From: Pseudorasbora parva
Lineage: Eukaryota > Chordata > Actinopteri > Cypriniformes > Gobionidae
Assembly (NCBI RefSeq): GCF_024679245.1
Contig: NC_090178.1
Location: 27,809,955 to 27,873,954, forward strand
Reading direction: 5' to 3'
Length of the DNA stretch: 64,000 nt
Shown: in pieces, positions 14,401 to 24,720 of the stretch
How the letters are laid out: each line of letters opens with the position of its first letter
How positions within the stretch are numbered: position 1 is the first letter of the stretch
Program-made: the position numbers and the translations under genes
The notes under the pieces: generated by a model
Databases searched by the model: none
What the model saw: the letters and a program-made list of their open reading frames with translations, nothing else
Told to the model about the DNA's origin: nothing

Positions 14401-17400
14401 CAGGCCTATGACTTGATGGTCAACTGTGAGTAACACAGATATATTTGTAGCATGTCCATTTGAAGCAGTGTTCATGGGAATAATTTTCGATGTATATGGC
14501 ATTTTTCAGATGGCCCATGGAACACGACAGTCAAAGGCCCAAACATGTCAGAGACCGGGTCCAATGTGAACTTTAGCTGTACTGCAGTCTCTCGTCCTCA
14601 AAGTCAATACACCTGGTTCTTTAACAGCTCAAAGGTGGCAGAGGGCTCAATGTATACAACCTCAACTCTCTCACTAGGTGATAGTGGACTGTACACCTGC
14701 AGGGCCTTCAATAACATCACAGGCAGCAGCAGAAACGCCTCAGTGAACTTAACTGTAATAGGTAGGTGTTTTTTTTTGTTTTTTTTGTCCCTTCAGGATT
14801 TTTAACCCGATAGTTTTTTTTTCATATACATATTTGAAATGATAATTTGAAAACGTTATACACATTTTGCTTATATAGTATAGAAATTATAATTTATTTT
14901 GGTAATCAGACTACACTGGTTGCAATGTATGTTTTGATTTACACACACAAACACAAAATATCCTAGAGAATCATTCTCTGTGGGAATTTACACTGTTTTT
15001 GATACACTAAAAAGAACCGGCTGACGGGATTCATTCATTCTGGAAATCAGACTACACTGGTTGTGCGTATGTTTTTGATTCACCTAAAAGAACTGGGGGT
15101 TATTCCAGAAAGCAGGTTATGTAATATACCCATATATAAGAGTAAGTTAGCGGAAAAACTCAACTTTCGGTTCCAAAAATGGAGGTAACTTTCAGCGTAT
15201 GTAAGTAACCATGGCAACTCACTCTCTGAACATACCGTGCTCCAGAGCAGGTATATAACTCAAAAATGTTTGTTAATATCTGGCAATTCTGAGACAAAAA
15301 AATTAAAAAAAATTGTGAGATGTAAACGCACAATTGCGAGATAAAAAGTCGCTATTATCTTTTAAAATGATCTATTCTATGGCGGAATCAAGCTTCCATA
15401 TGAATCAGACTACACTGTTGCATTGTATTGTTTTGTGTAGCCCACAGGGACAGTTCAATAGAAAGAGACTTCTTGCAAAGATTTTACAGTACATGTATTT
15501 TCATGGCATCGCATTCAATACAGACTGCAAACTAAATAATTCAGATGAAGATAATTCCAAGTGAAGAGTACTGTCAAACGCGAACCTAGAAAGTACATCA
15601 CAGTCACACTACTAACCACAATATTCTGTACACTCAACAGATGCCATCACTGAAGTGAAAGTGACCAGTGATCGTCTCATTCCTCTGGCTTCTCAAAGCC
15701 TGCAGCTCATGTGTAATGTGAAGGGACCCTACAACAAAATCCACTGGCTTCGAAACGACTATCAATTCCAGCCATCAGACGGAGTTACATTTTCAGCAGA
15801 TAATACCACTGTGACCTTCAAATATCTGAAGACCGCTGATGATGGGACATACCATTGCGCCGCCACAAACGCACTGAAAGAGCGTGTCAGTGATCCATAT
15901 TATCTTGTGGTCAACTGTGAGTAATATAAAAAACATACATGTTTAAAACATAATTAAGGGGCCAAGCACTCAAGTTGGACTAAACGAAAAATGTAATGAA
16001 TTTGAACGACTATGGCATAATTTATATCATTGTGCTCAGAATGACTCAAGGGGCCTCATTTATAAAACGTGTGTACGCATAGATTTTATCTTAGACTGTG
16101 TGTACGTTAAAATCCACCTCAAAGTTCATATTTATAAAAATGGTCTTTGATGTGAAAGAGTGCTTACCGCTACATCAGGGTCTGAGCAGATGTACACTTT
16201 TCCCTGTGGCAGAGTAATGCAGGTATTTGGAAATCTATAAGCAGCAATAATAATTATAGTATAATAGTTATTGTCCCTAATAATAGTTATTTATCCTCTA
16301 ATTAAATTTTCTCTGCATTTATTTGATCTAAAATATAGCAAAAACAGTATTATTGTGAAATAGTTTTACCATTTAATTTACAATTTAACTGTTTTCTATT
16401 TGAATATATTTTAGAATGTAATTTATTTCTGTGATGTAAAGATGAATATATCTTGTCTTGCTATCACCAGACCAAGCTCAGTTTAAGATTGAACATTGGT
16501 CCGGGGAGTCTGCTCTTTATTTTCTACTGCACAAGAGGCGTGATCAATGAGCATAATTTAAAAGACTCTGTACGCCATTGGATAGTCCTTCTACCAATCA
16601 GACCAAAACAGGCGTGATCAATGGGCAACGACGCCTGTAATTCTCTATCCATCTTAAACCAGCTAATGGCGCGCCAGTGGATAAGCCAGTCTGTGATTGG
16701 CAAAAGTGAAACAGAAGCAGCAGAAATTAATGTACAGGTTTCCAGACTGAGTTGCCGGGCGAAATCAAATCGCCATCAGATCAGGCTGGGTTCATCCAGT
16801 CTAGAATTTATCATCATTACTTCAGTCTTCAGTGTCATATTATCCTTCAGAAATGATGATTTGATGCTCAACAAACATTTATTATTATTATCAATGTTGA
16901 AAACATTATTTAATGAATAGAAAGTTCAAAAGAACCGCATTTATCTGAAATATAAAGCTTTTGCAACATTAAATGTCTGTCACTTGATCAATTTAATGCA
17001 TCCTTGCTGAATAAACAAATATTACTTTATATATAAGTTGAAAAAAATGTTATACCGACCCAAAACTTTTGAACGGTAGTACAATGTTGCAAAAGTTTTC
17101 TATTTCAGATAAATGCGGTTCTTTTGAACTTTCTATTTTCCTTTTTTGTTTCTTTTTTTAATGTATAACATAAATGCAGCCTTGGTGAGAAGAGACTTTG
17201 TTAAAAACCTAAAAAAAATCTTAATGTCCAAAAACATATATATACAAATTAAAGCACAATATTTTCTTTTTATTATAAGTGTAAACAAATAAAAGTAAAC
17301 CAGCAGTTTCTGATCAGTTTCTGAACTCAGTTTTGACTGATATTTAGTGTACCTTAACCATGCAGCAAACATTTTAAAAATAGCCTGGAAAAATTAAAAG

Positions 17401-19619
17401 AATACCCTATAGGCTAGTTGTTCAAAATAAAGCATATAGCCTGCATATTTTTTCAAAACCCTGTTAGCATAATTACACAGCATTAAAGTTAAATTATTTA
17501 GCATTATTTAGTAGGACCCCGGTTTCGGCCTCGCCTAAATTATTTTTCTTGCCACTCACCATTCTCAAGTAAAAAATGTGGAGGTTGAATGGTGCTCTTT
17601 TATAATGATATTCTTTAGGCGGCATTTACAAGGCGGAGATCTAAAACCATTCAGCTGCACACAATTTTAAGATCATTTGTGATTTATAAATTTCACATGG
17701 CATATGCACGTTTTTTGTACGTGCGTTCATTTTTCGGAATCACGCGTACACATTTCAGAAATGATCTTAGATCATAGAACAGTTTCTGCGCAACATTTTA
17801 TGAATAAGACCCAAGGAATCTACCCAGACCGTTTAATTAGTATTCAAAAGCTATTGCATTTTTTACATTTCTTTATAGTTTTTGACCACAAGGTGACTGT
17901 CTTGAAACTTTTTAAAACTTCAACAGGGCTGTAGTGTCGACTACACATAACTCGTAACAATGCAGTAATGTGTTCATTAAACATAGCGTTTTACTCCAGA
18001 ATTCAAAATGGCGGATGCCTAAAATGGCCGACATGGGGGAAAAAGTCTCATGATTTTTGGTCAAACAATATTATTTTTTTCATATCTCTTTTATATTTCA
18101 TCTTAATACAGCAAATAATTTGTGGAGATACAGCCTCACATCCATTTTAGTGTTCTCTCTATCCAATTTGTTTTTAAAACCTTTCTGCCAGCATGGTCTG
18201 AAGGTGTGCTTCGGTTTGGTGCTTGGCTCCTAATTACTTTGCTATAAATCTGACTTTAAAAGACTATTTTGCACAAACTAAACCTCTGCGTGTTTCCTGA
18301 GCAGTTGGACCACAGAGTGTGCAGATCATTGTACATCCAGGCATTCCCCCCAAGTTGACATGTCAAGCAGTGTCTCAGCCACCAGCTGTGTATTATTGGA
18401 TCCTCGAAAACAACACAGTAGTGGGAAATCAATCTACCATAGAAATTCCTATGAAGTATATCCTGGGCAGCAATTACACCTGTGTGGCCAAAAACACTTT
18501 GACCAATGTGACGGTCTACACCAGCCAAGTCGTCAGTTGTGAGCATCAGTCCAAATTCACACAAAAAAAGTTAACATGGAGCTGTGTTTCCCAACCTTTT
18601 TTTGCCACGGTTTTGATAAGTAAAAAATTCCACGACACGCCACTATAAAAAATAATATACAGTATAAAACGCAAATAAAACGAGATATTATAGGCTAATA
18701 AAAGTAGTACTTGCATTTCATGTGAAACTTGAGCTTAAAGGAACACTCCACCGTTTTTAGAAATAGGGCTTAATCAACTTCTTTCCTACATTTAGATATG
18801 TGGGCAAATGCATTTTTGTCTCAGTGATCGCATTGTTTTATTTTGGCAGGGTCACCGCTAGCTTAGCTATGCTACTTGGGCGAAGAGATAGCGCCCTCTG
18901 TGCCCGGGTAGCAGTGCTTCGCCTGTGCTTGCCCATAATATAGTCCCAAGTCAATATCTATCTAGGAAATCGCCTAGTATAATTCTGCTTCTCTATATAT
19001 ACTCGTTGTGAATACGCAGGCCACAAGAAGTAATTAGGTGTTTTTTTGTTTGTTTGTTTTTTGATCACTTTTACTCATGCTAGTTGGCAACGTAGGATTC
19101 CATTCATTAAGCTAAGCTAGCGGTGACCCTGTCAAACTTAAACAATGCATGCACTGAGACAAAAATGCATTTGCCCACATATCTAAATGTAGGAAAGAAG
19201 TTGAATAAGCCATATTTCTAAAAACGGTGGAGTGTTCCTTTAAGTCAGGAAGGAACACAATAAGGTCATAGTATGATTTTGTTGGTGATGATAAAACAAA
19301 TTTACATATTGTCTCTGTGGGACAGAAACCTAATTTTTCAATTAAACACTGTATTGGGATACAAGGTTTTTTTGGAATTTGATCCTTTTCCACGAATAAA
19401 CTGACAACCTGTATCGGCACACTAGTTGGGAAACACTGATATAAAGGTTAATTGTAAAAAAAAAAATAGCAGAGATAGTTAGTTTCATGCTGTGTTCTTG
19501 AAGTAACCATCCTCTCTGTCTTCCCCACAGTCCCCAATGCTGCTGTCAGCTTCCAGGCGAGTTTGCTGCTGATGGCTCTTGTCACTCTGCTGTTCCCTGT
19601 TCTGGAAGAATGGCTTTAA
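5243..19619 (+). CDS. CEACAM-like GPI-type cell adhesion molecule, N-(A-B)x6
   Basis: Fifteen exons: 5243-5294, 6539-6844, 7745-8023, 8156-8419, 8512-8784, 9899-10150, 10228-10503, 12456-12707, 12785-13054, 13148-13399, 14150-14425, 14510-14761, 15641-15916, 18305-18538, 19531-19619. All introns are GT-AG and phase 1; the exons total 3603 nt, giving 1200 residues with no internal stop. Exon 1 codes the signal peptide (MGHQLFAFSFFTLICIPG). Exon 2 is an N-type V-like Ig domain without the disulfide cysteines, as in mammalian CEACAM N domains. Exons 3-14 are C2-like Ig domains in alternating A (about 92 residues) and B (about 84 residues, often starting YGP) types, giving six A-B pairs, with Cys, Trp and Y.C landmarks and many N-X-S/T sites. 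Exon 15 ends in a hydrophobic run and EEWL with no cytoplasmic tail, suggesting a GPI anchor (a very short-tailed membrane form is the alternative). The role is presumably cell-surface adhesion at epithelia or in immunity, inferred from the family. Exon boundaries and the family call are very sure, orthology to one named gene is not. Confidence 0.9.
5348..5430. repeat. (AT)n microsatellite in intron 1 of the CEACAM-like gene
   Basis: About 80 bp of nearly pure TA dinucleotides, followed by a short T-rich tail. Confidence 0.95.
8512..9780 (+). repeat. Internal duplication, block X, original copy
   Basis: The 3' half of exon 5 (from about 8630) and the following intron, up to about 9770, are repeated with high identity at about 10340-11470 (3' half of exon 7 plus intron). 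Shared landmarks in both copies: the exon text around ATGTCTAACGACAGTCGG, the intron phrase ACAGATAGTTCTGGTCCTT, and AAGAGACTTCTTTCAACAA. Confidence 0.85.
10340..11480 (+). repeat. Internal duplication, block X'
   Basis: This is the second copy of exon 5 3' half plus its intron. It makes exon 7 a mosaic: its first half matches exon 9 and its second half matches exon 5. The switch lies near 10335-10345, inside the coding sequence, and the reading frame is preserved. Confidence 0.85.
11485..11592 (+). pseudogene. Orphan 3' part of a CEACAM N-domain exon
   Basis: About 108 nt matches the last third of exon 2 (from CATATCAGCTCACC to the donor at GTAAGTTG). The 5' part and its splice acceptor are missing, so it cannot be spliced in as a normal exon. 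Differences cluster near the end: FTPNSISTE here against FAPTSIRAE in exon 2. This suggests it came from another N-domain copy, or diverged under selection before it was stranded. Confidence 0.85.
11593..12390 (+). repeat. Internal duplication, block Y' (copy of intron 2)
   Basis: The sequence after the orphan N-domain exon repeats intron 2 (6845-7560): the phrases ATGACTTGTATATGCCTAC, TTTTCTTGAGGCCTGATTA and GGTTACAGGTTACGTG occur in both. The G-run of intron 2 is here preceded by a short (TG)n, and the telomere-like TTAGGG/GTAGG stretch is slightly expanded. Confidence 0.85.
12420..12900 (+). repeat. Internal duplication, block Z' (exon 6 - exon 7 5' half)
   Basis: Exon 8 and the start of exon 9 with the intron between them repeat about 9860-10340 almost base for base. 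Exon 8 differs from exon 6 by only a few bases (for example Glu for Val in 'DVAEVGSN' against 'DVAVVGSN'). The duplication is therefore recent or kept similar by gene conversion. Confidence 0.85.
15917..18304. other. Large intron 13 of the CEACAM-like gene, repeat-filled
   Basis: No coding exon is seen. It contains a repeat-like segment at about 16450-16830 and an inverted repeat at 16916-17140 (GAAAGTTCAAAAGAACCGCA against its reverse complement). Confidence 0.6.
16916..17140. repeat. Inverted repeat inside intron 13
   Basis: Two arms of about 55 bp. The left arm reads GAAAGTTCAAAAGAACCGCA; the right arm is its reverse complement, ending in TTTTGAACTTTC. The centre has the very common cyprinid phrase AATGCATCCTTGCTGAATAA. 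Confidence 0.75.
18734..19244. mobile_element. Palindromic MITE between the last Ig exon and the GPI exon
   Basis: The left end CTTAAAGGAACACTCCACCG is matched by the right end CGGTGGAGTGTTCCTTTAAG. Arms extend over about 130 bp, through GCATTTTTGTCTCAGTG and the CTAGCTTAGC motif. No ORF. It lies in intron 14, so it is transcribed with the CEACAM-like pre-mRNA. Confidence 0.85.
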
Positions 19620-20174
19620 TAGGCCTACCGATGTTACTGTCAGGATGAACGCGGCATTGTAGGCCTCACACTATCTGTCTGAGTGAGGCTTCTAGATTAG
19701 TAGATTAGATTAGTGCTAATATTAATTTTAAAACAGAACACTCTTTAGGCAACTAAAAAAAAATGTTACATTTTAATAGAACCATACTGCACTATTTACC
19801 TATATATTTATTTTATATACATATGGTACATTTTATGACTATCATTAATTGGACAGTAATTTAACGAATCAACCGTTTAATATGCTATACTCTAAATTAA
19901 AGATGAACTTCACAGATGCAGAATTATTCTGATTTGTAGCTCTTTTTTTAGGTGTGATAGAAATGATCTCTCTGGAAAAGCTATACGTGTACCAAATTCA
20001 GGCATATTATCCAACTGACAAATCCAAATTCTGTTTGCTTCTCAAAGATCATGTTTCTTATATTTCTCAATTAAATATATTTTCTTACTTGAAAGTGTGA
20101 TTAATGTATTTTGTGATTATGTCAAAGATAATTAAAAGAAAAATGAAATTTTATATATTTTCTTTATAGAATTA

Positions 20175-20180
20175 AATAAA
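20175..20180 (+). terminator. Poly(A) signal AATAAA, CEACAM-like gene
   Basis: AATAAA lies about 555 nt after the stop codon. It is the best match on the plus strand before the convergent gene's 3' end. Assignment is by position only. Confidence 0.5.
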
Positions 20181-20223
20181 AGCAAATTATTCAGACAAAC
20201 TGTTCTTTTTATTAGCAACCTGT

Positions 20224-20229
20224 TTTATT
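20224..20229 (-). terminator. Poly(A) signal AATAAA, cxcl17-like gene
   Basis: TTTATT on the plus strand is AATAAA on the minus strand, 210 nt after the cxcl17-like stop. A second AATAAA follows at 20208-20213. The two convergent genes' signals lie within 50 bp of each other. Confidence 0.45.
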
Positions 20230-20438
20230 TTTAAATGCACTTGTACATCTTTTTCCAATATATAAATATTTTCAAATTGTAAAAACTGAACCTAGAACAC
20301 TGGGTAGATTAAATGTTTTGGAATAGTATAGATACAAAGTAGTTCCGTATACACTACTCACTTATATTGTGTAATAGGTACATGTATAAAACTGTAAAGG
20401 TGTATAATTTGTGTATCGTGACTGGGAGTCAGAGAGAA

Positions 20439-21765
20439 TTAAATCGGCATACTGTAGACTTTTCTGACGTTCTTCTCCTTCCTGTTTCCTCCAGTCAACT
20501 GTTGGCATTTTTTATACGTCACAATCCCCTTCTTTTGGCAAACAGCTCTCTGCTCTTTGCTGAGCATTCCTGAAAATAAAAGTAAAATAGATTGGGCTGC
20601 CAAGTTGTAAATGTAATCTTATTGATTACTAGATTTGGCAATTCATTTGACATCAAATTTGGATTTTTTTATGAGAAATTCCCCTTAAAATAGATAATAT
20701 TCATTAAAGTCATTATTGTGTTAAATGAGAAAGGCATCAAATAGACATTAGAAAAAGTGGCTTTAGAAAAGAAAAAAAAAATTGCTTCAACATAGAATTT
20801 ATTACACAAACTTTTAGCCATGAGGCTAAGTAAATAATGTCAGAATATTCATTATTGGGTGAACGATACCTTAAATGTTTTTTATTAAGATAGGAAATAT
20901 GAATCATCTTCACAATCTTCATAAGAAACTTACACTGTAAGCACATTGCGGTAAATATCTAAATGAGTAAGTCATCAGTCTCTGAATGGGACATTCACTT
21001 TATTCAAATATATATAAATATAGCTAAAAGGCAAGTAAAGTGAGTTTGTATTTTGTATTTTGTATTTAAACAAACATTGTCCCAGTGTTTCATTCTGTTT
21101 AACTTGACTGACAAAATGTTAAGTTAAATACAGTCTGGGTAAATACAGGTTGCATGACTCACTGTTTTGACGTTGCAGCTCACAAGGACAGTTCTGCTCC
21201 AGAGAAATTCTTCTTCCTATGTGAAACACCATCAATAAACTTGACTTTTTCATTTTCACCTGTAAATACTTAAGCGCATGTCAAAGTCACACTACATTTG
21301 GGCAGTACACACTATTAGAGAAAATGTAATTTATTCTGAAGCAAAACTTTCATCATTACACTTTAAGAAGCACACTGAGAGACACTTTACTACTAGTTAA
21401 TGGCTGCAAAAAATAAAACAAATAAAGTCCACAAAACAATTCAGTTTTCCACAGAATCGCAAGGTTATGCAGTAAAGGTTTGCCATACAAGAAAACAAGA
21501 GATTTAGGGCTTCTAGTATTTTGTGACCATTTTTAAAACCATTTGAGTCAATGGTGGCCACTCTCACGAAGGTTGGCAGATATGTCACTTTCTGTACACA
21601 GCAAAAGAGACAATCTTACCATTGCAGTTGCACTTCCAGACCTGTCTGGACATGACGTGACCTTTGAACACTGGAGATGTATCTGCGTCTGTCAGCTGAG
21701 ACTGGACTGCACCAGACACATATAGATATGCAAATAGATCACACATTTAATTTAATATCAAGAAT

Positions 21766-21848
<83 letters not shown>

Positions 21849-22304
21849 AATATATATATATATAAATATACTTTTTTTAAATATATATTATATTACAGGA
21901 TTTAAAAGATAGTTCATCCAAAAATTAAATTACTATGGAAGTCTGCAGGGTCCCATCAACTATTTGGTTACATACATTCTTATTTTTTGTTCAGCAGAAG
22001 AAAGAAATTCATACAAGTTTAAAACAACTTTAGGGTGAGTAAATGATGAAAAGAAATGGCATTTTTGGGTGACATCCTTTTAACAGATAGTCAGAAGAAG
22101 GCAAGACAAGCATCTTGTTTTATATATAATATATATATATAAACACAATTTAAGAACATTATATAAAATACAGTAAAATAAAAAAAAATACATAGTGATA
22201 CTGTAAATGTAATTATATTATTTATAGTTTTATTTTTTACCTTGACAGTGGATGTTAGTGGCAACCACCACAGCAAAGGCCAGAAGAATCACCTGGACCT
22301 TCAT
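20439..22304 (-). CDS. cxcl17: CXCL17-like secreted chemoattractant (fish cxcl17 orthologue)
   Basis: Four coding exons on the minus strand: 22304-22241, 21706-21620, 21216-21163, 20569-20439. All introns are GT-AG and phase 1; total 336 nt, 111 residues (human CXCL17 has 119). Residues 1-21 are a signal peptide (MKVQVILLAFAVVVATNIHC). The mature part carries CNC (47-49), CPC (60-62), then C79 and C90, a Lys/Arg-rich tail, and ends in Met-Pro-Ile. Human CXCL17 has the same order: a CXC, a CPC, a further Cys pair after 'RAC', and a terminal Leu-Pro-Leu. The gene also sits beside a CEACAM-like gene, as CXCL17 does in human. The expected role is a mucosal chemoattractant; a Xaa-Pro-Yaa end has been tied to receptor activation (GPR25) as I recall. 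Weakest point: the exon 3 acceptor. The acceptor at 21216/21217 keeps the frame; a stronger-looking one at 21259/21260 would shift frame to a stop near 21180. Confidence 0.8.
21766..21872. repeat. (AT)n microsatellite in cxcl17-like intron 1
   Basis: About 75 bp of pure TA dinucleotides followed by imperfect TATAAATATA units. Confidence 0.95.
21903..22083. mobile_element. Short MITE in cxcl17-like intron 1
   Basis: The ends AAAGATAGTTCATCCAAAAAT and TTTTTGGGTGACATCCTTTTAA are a degraded pair of the widespread 'TTAAAGGGATAGTTCACCC' termini seen intact at 55121 and 58085. Confidence 0.55.
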
Positions 22305-22405
22305 CGTTATCACCAGCACTTAGAAAGAAAATGAGAAAAGAATGCGTTGTCTTCAAGACTCCTGCTTTTCGAGAGAACTCTGTTTTCAAAACTGGGGTTA
22401 CGCAG

Positions 22406-22413
22406 TATTTATA
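22406..22413 (-). promoter_or_regulatory. TATA box of the cxcl17-like gene
   Basis: TATAAATA on the minus strand lies about 100 nt before the start codon, leaving a 5' UTR of about 70 nt. The same box and flanks are preserved in the decayed copy at 30302-30485, which supports its being a true promoter element. Confidence 0.65.
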
Positions 22414-22459
22414 TGACAAAGCTCTGATTTCTGTCTCAAAAGCCATTTCTGGTTATGCC

Positions 22460-24720
22460 CCAGCTTGCTGGACAGAATTATAGAAGTGAAGTGTGAATGA
22501 AATGCTGACAGCACTTCTCATCTGAAACAAGATCTGTGATGAGGGTTGCATGCAATTTGGGGAAAGAAAGATTATTTTGCCAAATGTCAATGTCCCCTTT
22601 GTAATTCAAACTCTAATGAACCCTCACTGTTTTTTTTTTCTTATACTTACTATATCACATTCATAACTTTCAGATCAAAGGAGACATTAGGTCTAGTGGC
22701 AAATATTCTCCATTTGATTGTTTTTCAGGAACCTGAAAGTTCAGATTTCACTCAACCTTTTAAAGTCTAGTAATATATGATGCATCTACAGTCATTTGTC
22801 AAAGACGAAACATGATGGATGTTCCTGTGAACAAGCACCTGGAGGTCTGGGTCACATTTGACGTACAACTCAGGACCAAAAAAATACATTCCTTAACAGC
22901 TAAATGATAATAAGCATGCAACCCATAATCAATCTTGTATTCACTCAGAATCATAAAACTGTAAAGACATGCTGGTCGGACTAAAACCATTGTATAACTG
23001 CAAAACAAAAAGGGGGAAACATTCTGAAGTCATTCTGGGGACACTCTCTGAATAATAGAAGAAAATAGATTTTGTGGAGTTTCTTTATTTAGAGTTCTGA
23101 CCCAACTGAGATGCTTTGGCATGACCGCAGCACTGCGCATGAAAACATAGTTATGTATATTCTATTGCATTTCTATGAATAAACATTACACACTGCACCT
23201 TTATATCCTCACTCTGCCCTGTAAATATTTGCACAGTATGCCCAATAAATATATGAACCTTCAAACAATATTTTTGTTGGGCACCACAGTTATGCAGAAA
23301 ACTAGTGCTTACATACTATAACTGTAAATCAATATCTTAAAGTGAGCTTTTAGAACAGATATAATGAAGATAAATAAGATTACCTGTCACATGCTGACAT
23401 ATAAGACATGTTGTGCTAGACTTTTGCGTTAATAAAAGAACTAAAGTGCACATGGATTGTCTTGACTTGAGCCTGATTTACAGATATCATGAAACTTTAA
23501 ATTCTTCTTTAACAGGAGGAATAACTCAGCTTGATATCATGTGCCATCTGACACTCTTGTGTGTACACTATAACATGCCCCAGCCGAGTGCTTGTTTTAT
23601 GATGCTTATCAGACTGTATAGGTGCCAAAAAGTATTTAACAGTATTTGTGCAGTGACACAATATCAAAGATCAACTGACTTCCATTCAGCTATACGGAGA
23701 CCTACAGGTCTGAAACTGACACTCTCTAGCATGTTTTCTGAACACATGCTTGAGAGTGTCTTTAACTTAGTCAAGTTACTTTAATCACATGAATTAATGG
23801 ATTAAAATCTGAACTATTTTGAATTACAAATTTTCTCTGAATTATCTGTGAATTACAAATATTTTTCTGGTTATTTCAGATTGTAAAATATAATGCCCCC
23901 CAAAAAATAATATTCATGACATTAGCGTAAAAAATAAAAAATAAAAAAATATTAATAAACTAAAACAAAAAAAACTATATATATATATTTCACCGACGAA
24001 AATAGTTCCAGAGGAAAGCAACATTCGGCCCGGTGTTTTGATACTAAATGATTCAGCGATTTGAATGAATCATTTGAATAAACGACTCAATGACTCACTT
24101 ATGAAGACGATCACTTGCTGCCCCCTATTGGCGGTTATGTTTAAAAGGATGATTGCATGTTTTATTTAGAACATCAATCTTATTGCACATTATTTGAACA
24201 TTATTTATTGCAGCTGTATATTTTTGCAGTTTAAATGATTTAATTTGATTGGTAACAACCTAGTGTTTTTACTATTATAACTGAATTCATTAATCAAATG
24301 TAAGAATTTAACAGGAAAGATGATGCATACATTTAATAAGATTTTTAAAAAATGGCCTTTATAAAATTAAATAACGCCCTGGGGTGAATATCACAAATAT
24401 GCAGATTTAAGTAGGCCCATGTAAAAGCTGACAGAACACTGATGAGAATATTACTTCAGGATCAATAGATGTATACCACCAATTTAATTTAATTTGAATA
24501 AATTAATGTTTAAGTTGATATTTACAAGAAATATTGTAACTGTTACTAACTTTTAACTGCTGTAAAAATCACCTTATTTGTTTAAAGTGTTTGCAAACCA
24601 TATGCTATTGCAATTTTGTATTCATTATTGAATTTTGCGCATAATTCGATTTCATCGAATAATCATTCGATTAATCGCGATTAAACATTTTAATTGTTGC
24701 CCAGCACTAATATATATATA
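22460..24720. other. Gene-free stretch between cxcl17-like gene and Tc1 element
   Basis: No exon recognised. The longest ORF (23413-23784, 123 codons) has no family features. Around 24000-24120 and 24640-24700 there are repeat-like phrases (for example GAATCATTTGAATAAACGAC and TTCGATTAATCGCGATTAAA), the latter being an internal-like fragment of the hAT family found at 49560-50619. Confidence 0.5.

Noticed and set aside
22255..22446. Minus-strand ORF ending GLCCGGCH over the cxcl17-like exon 1
   Set aside because: It is an out-of-frame shadow of the 5' UTR and signal-peptide exon.
23413..23784. 123-codon ORF in the gene-free stretch
   Set aside because: Composition and lack of any motif fit chance in AT-rich DNA; no splice or promoter context.
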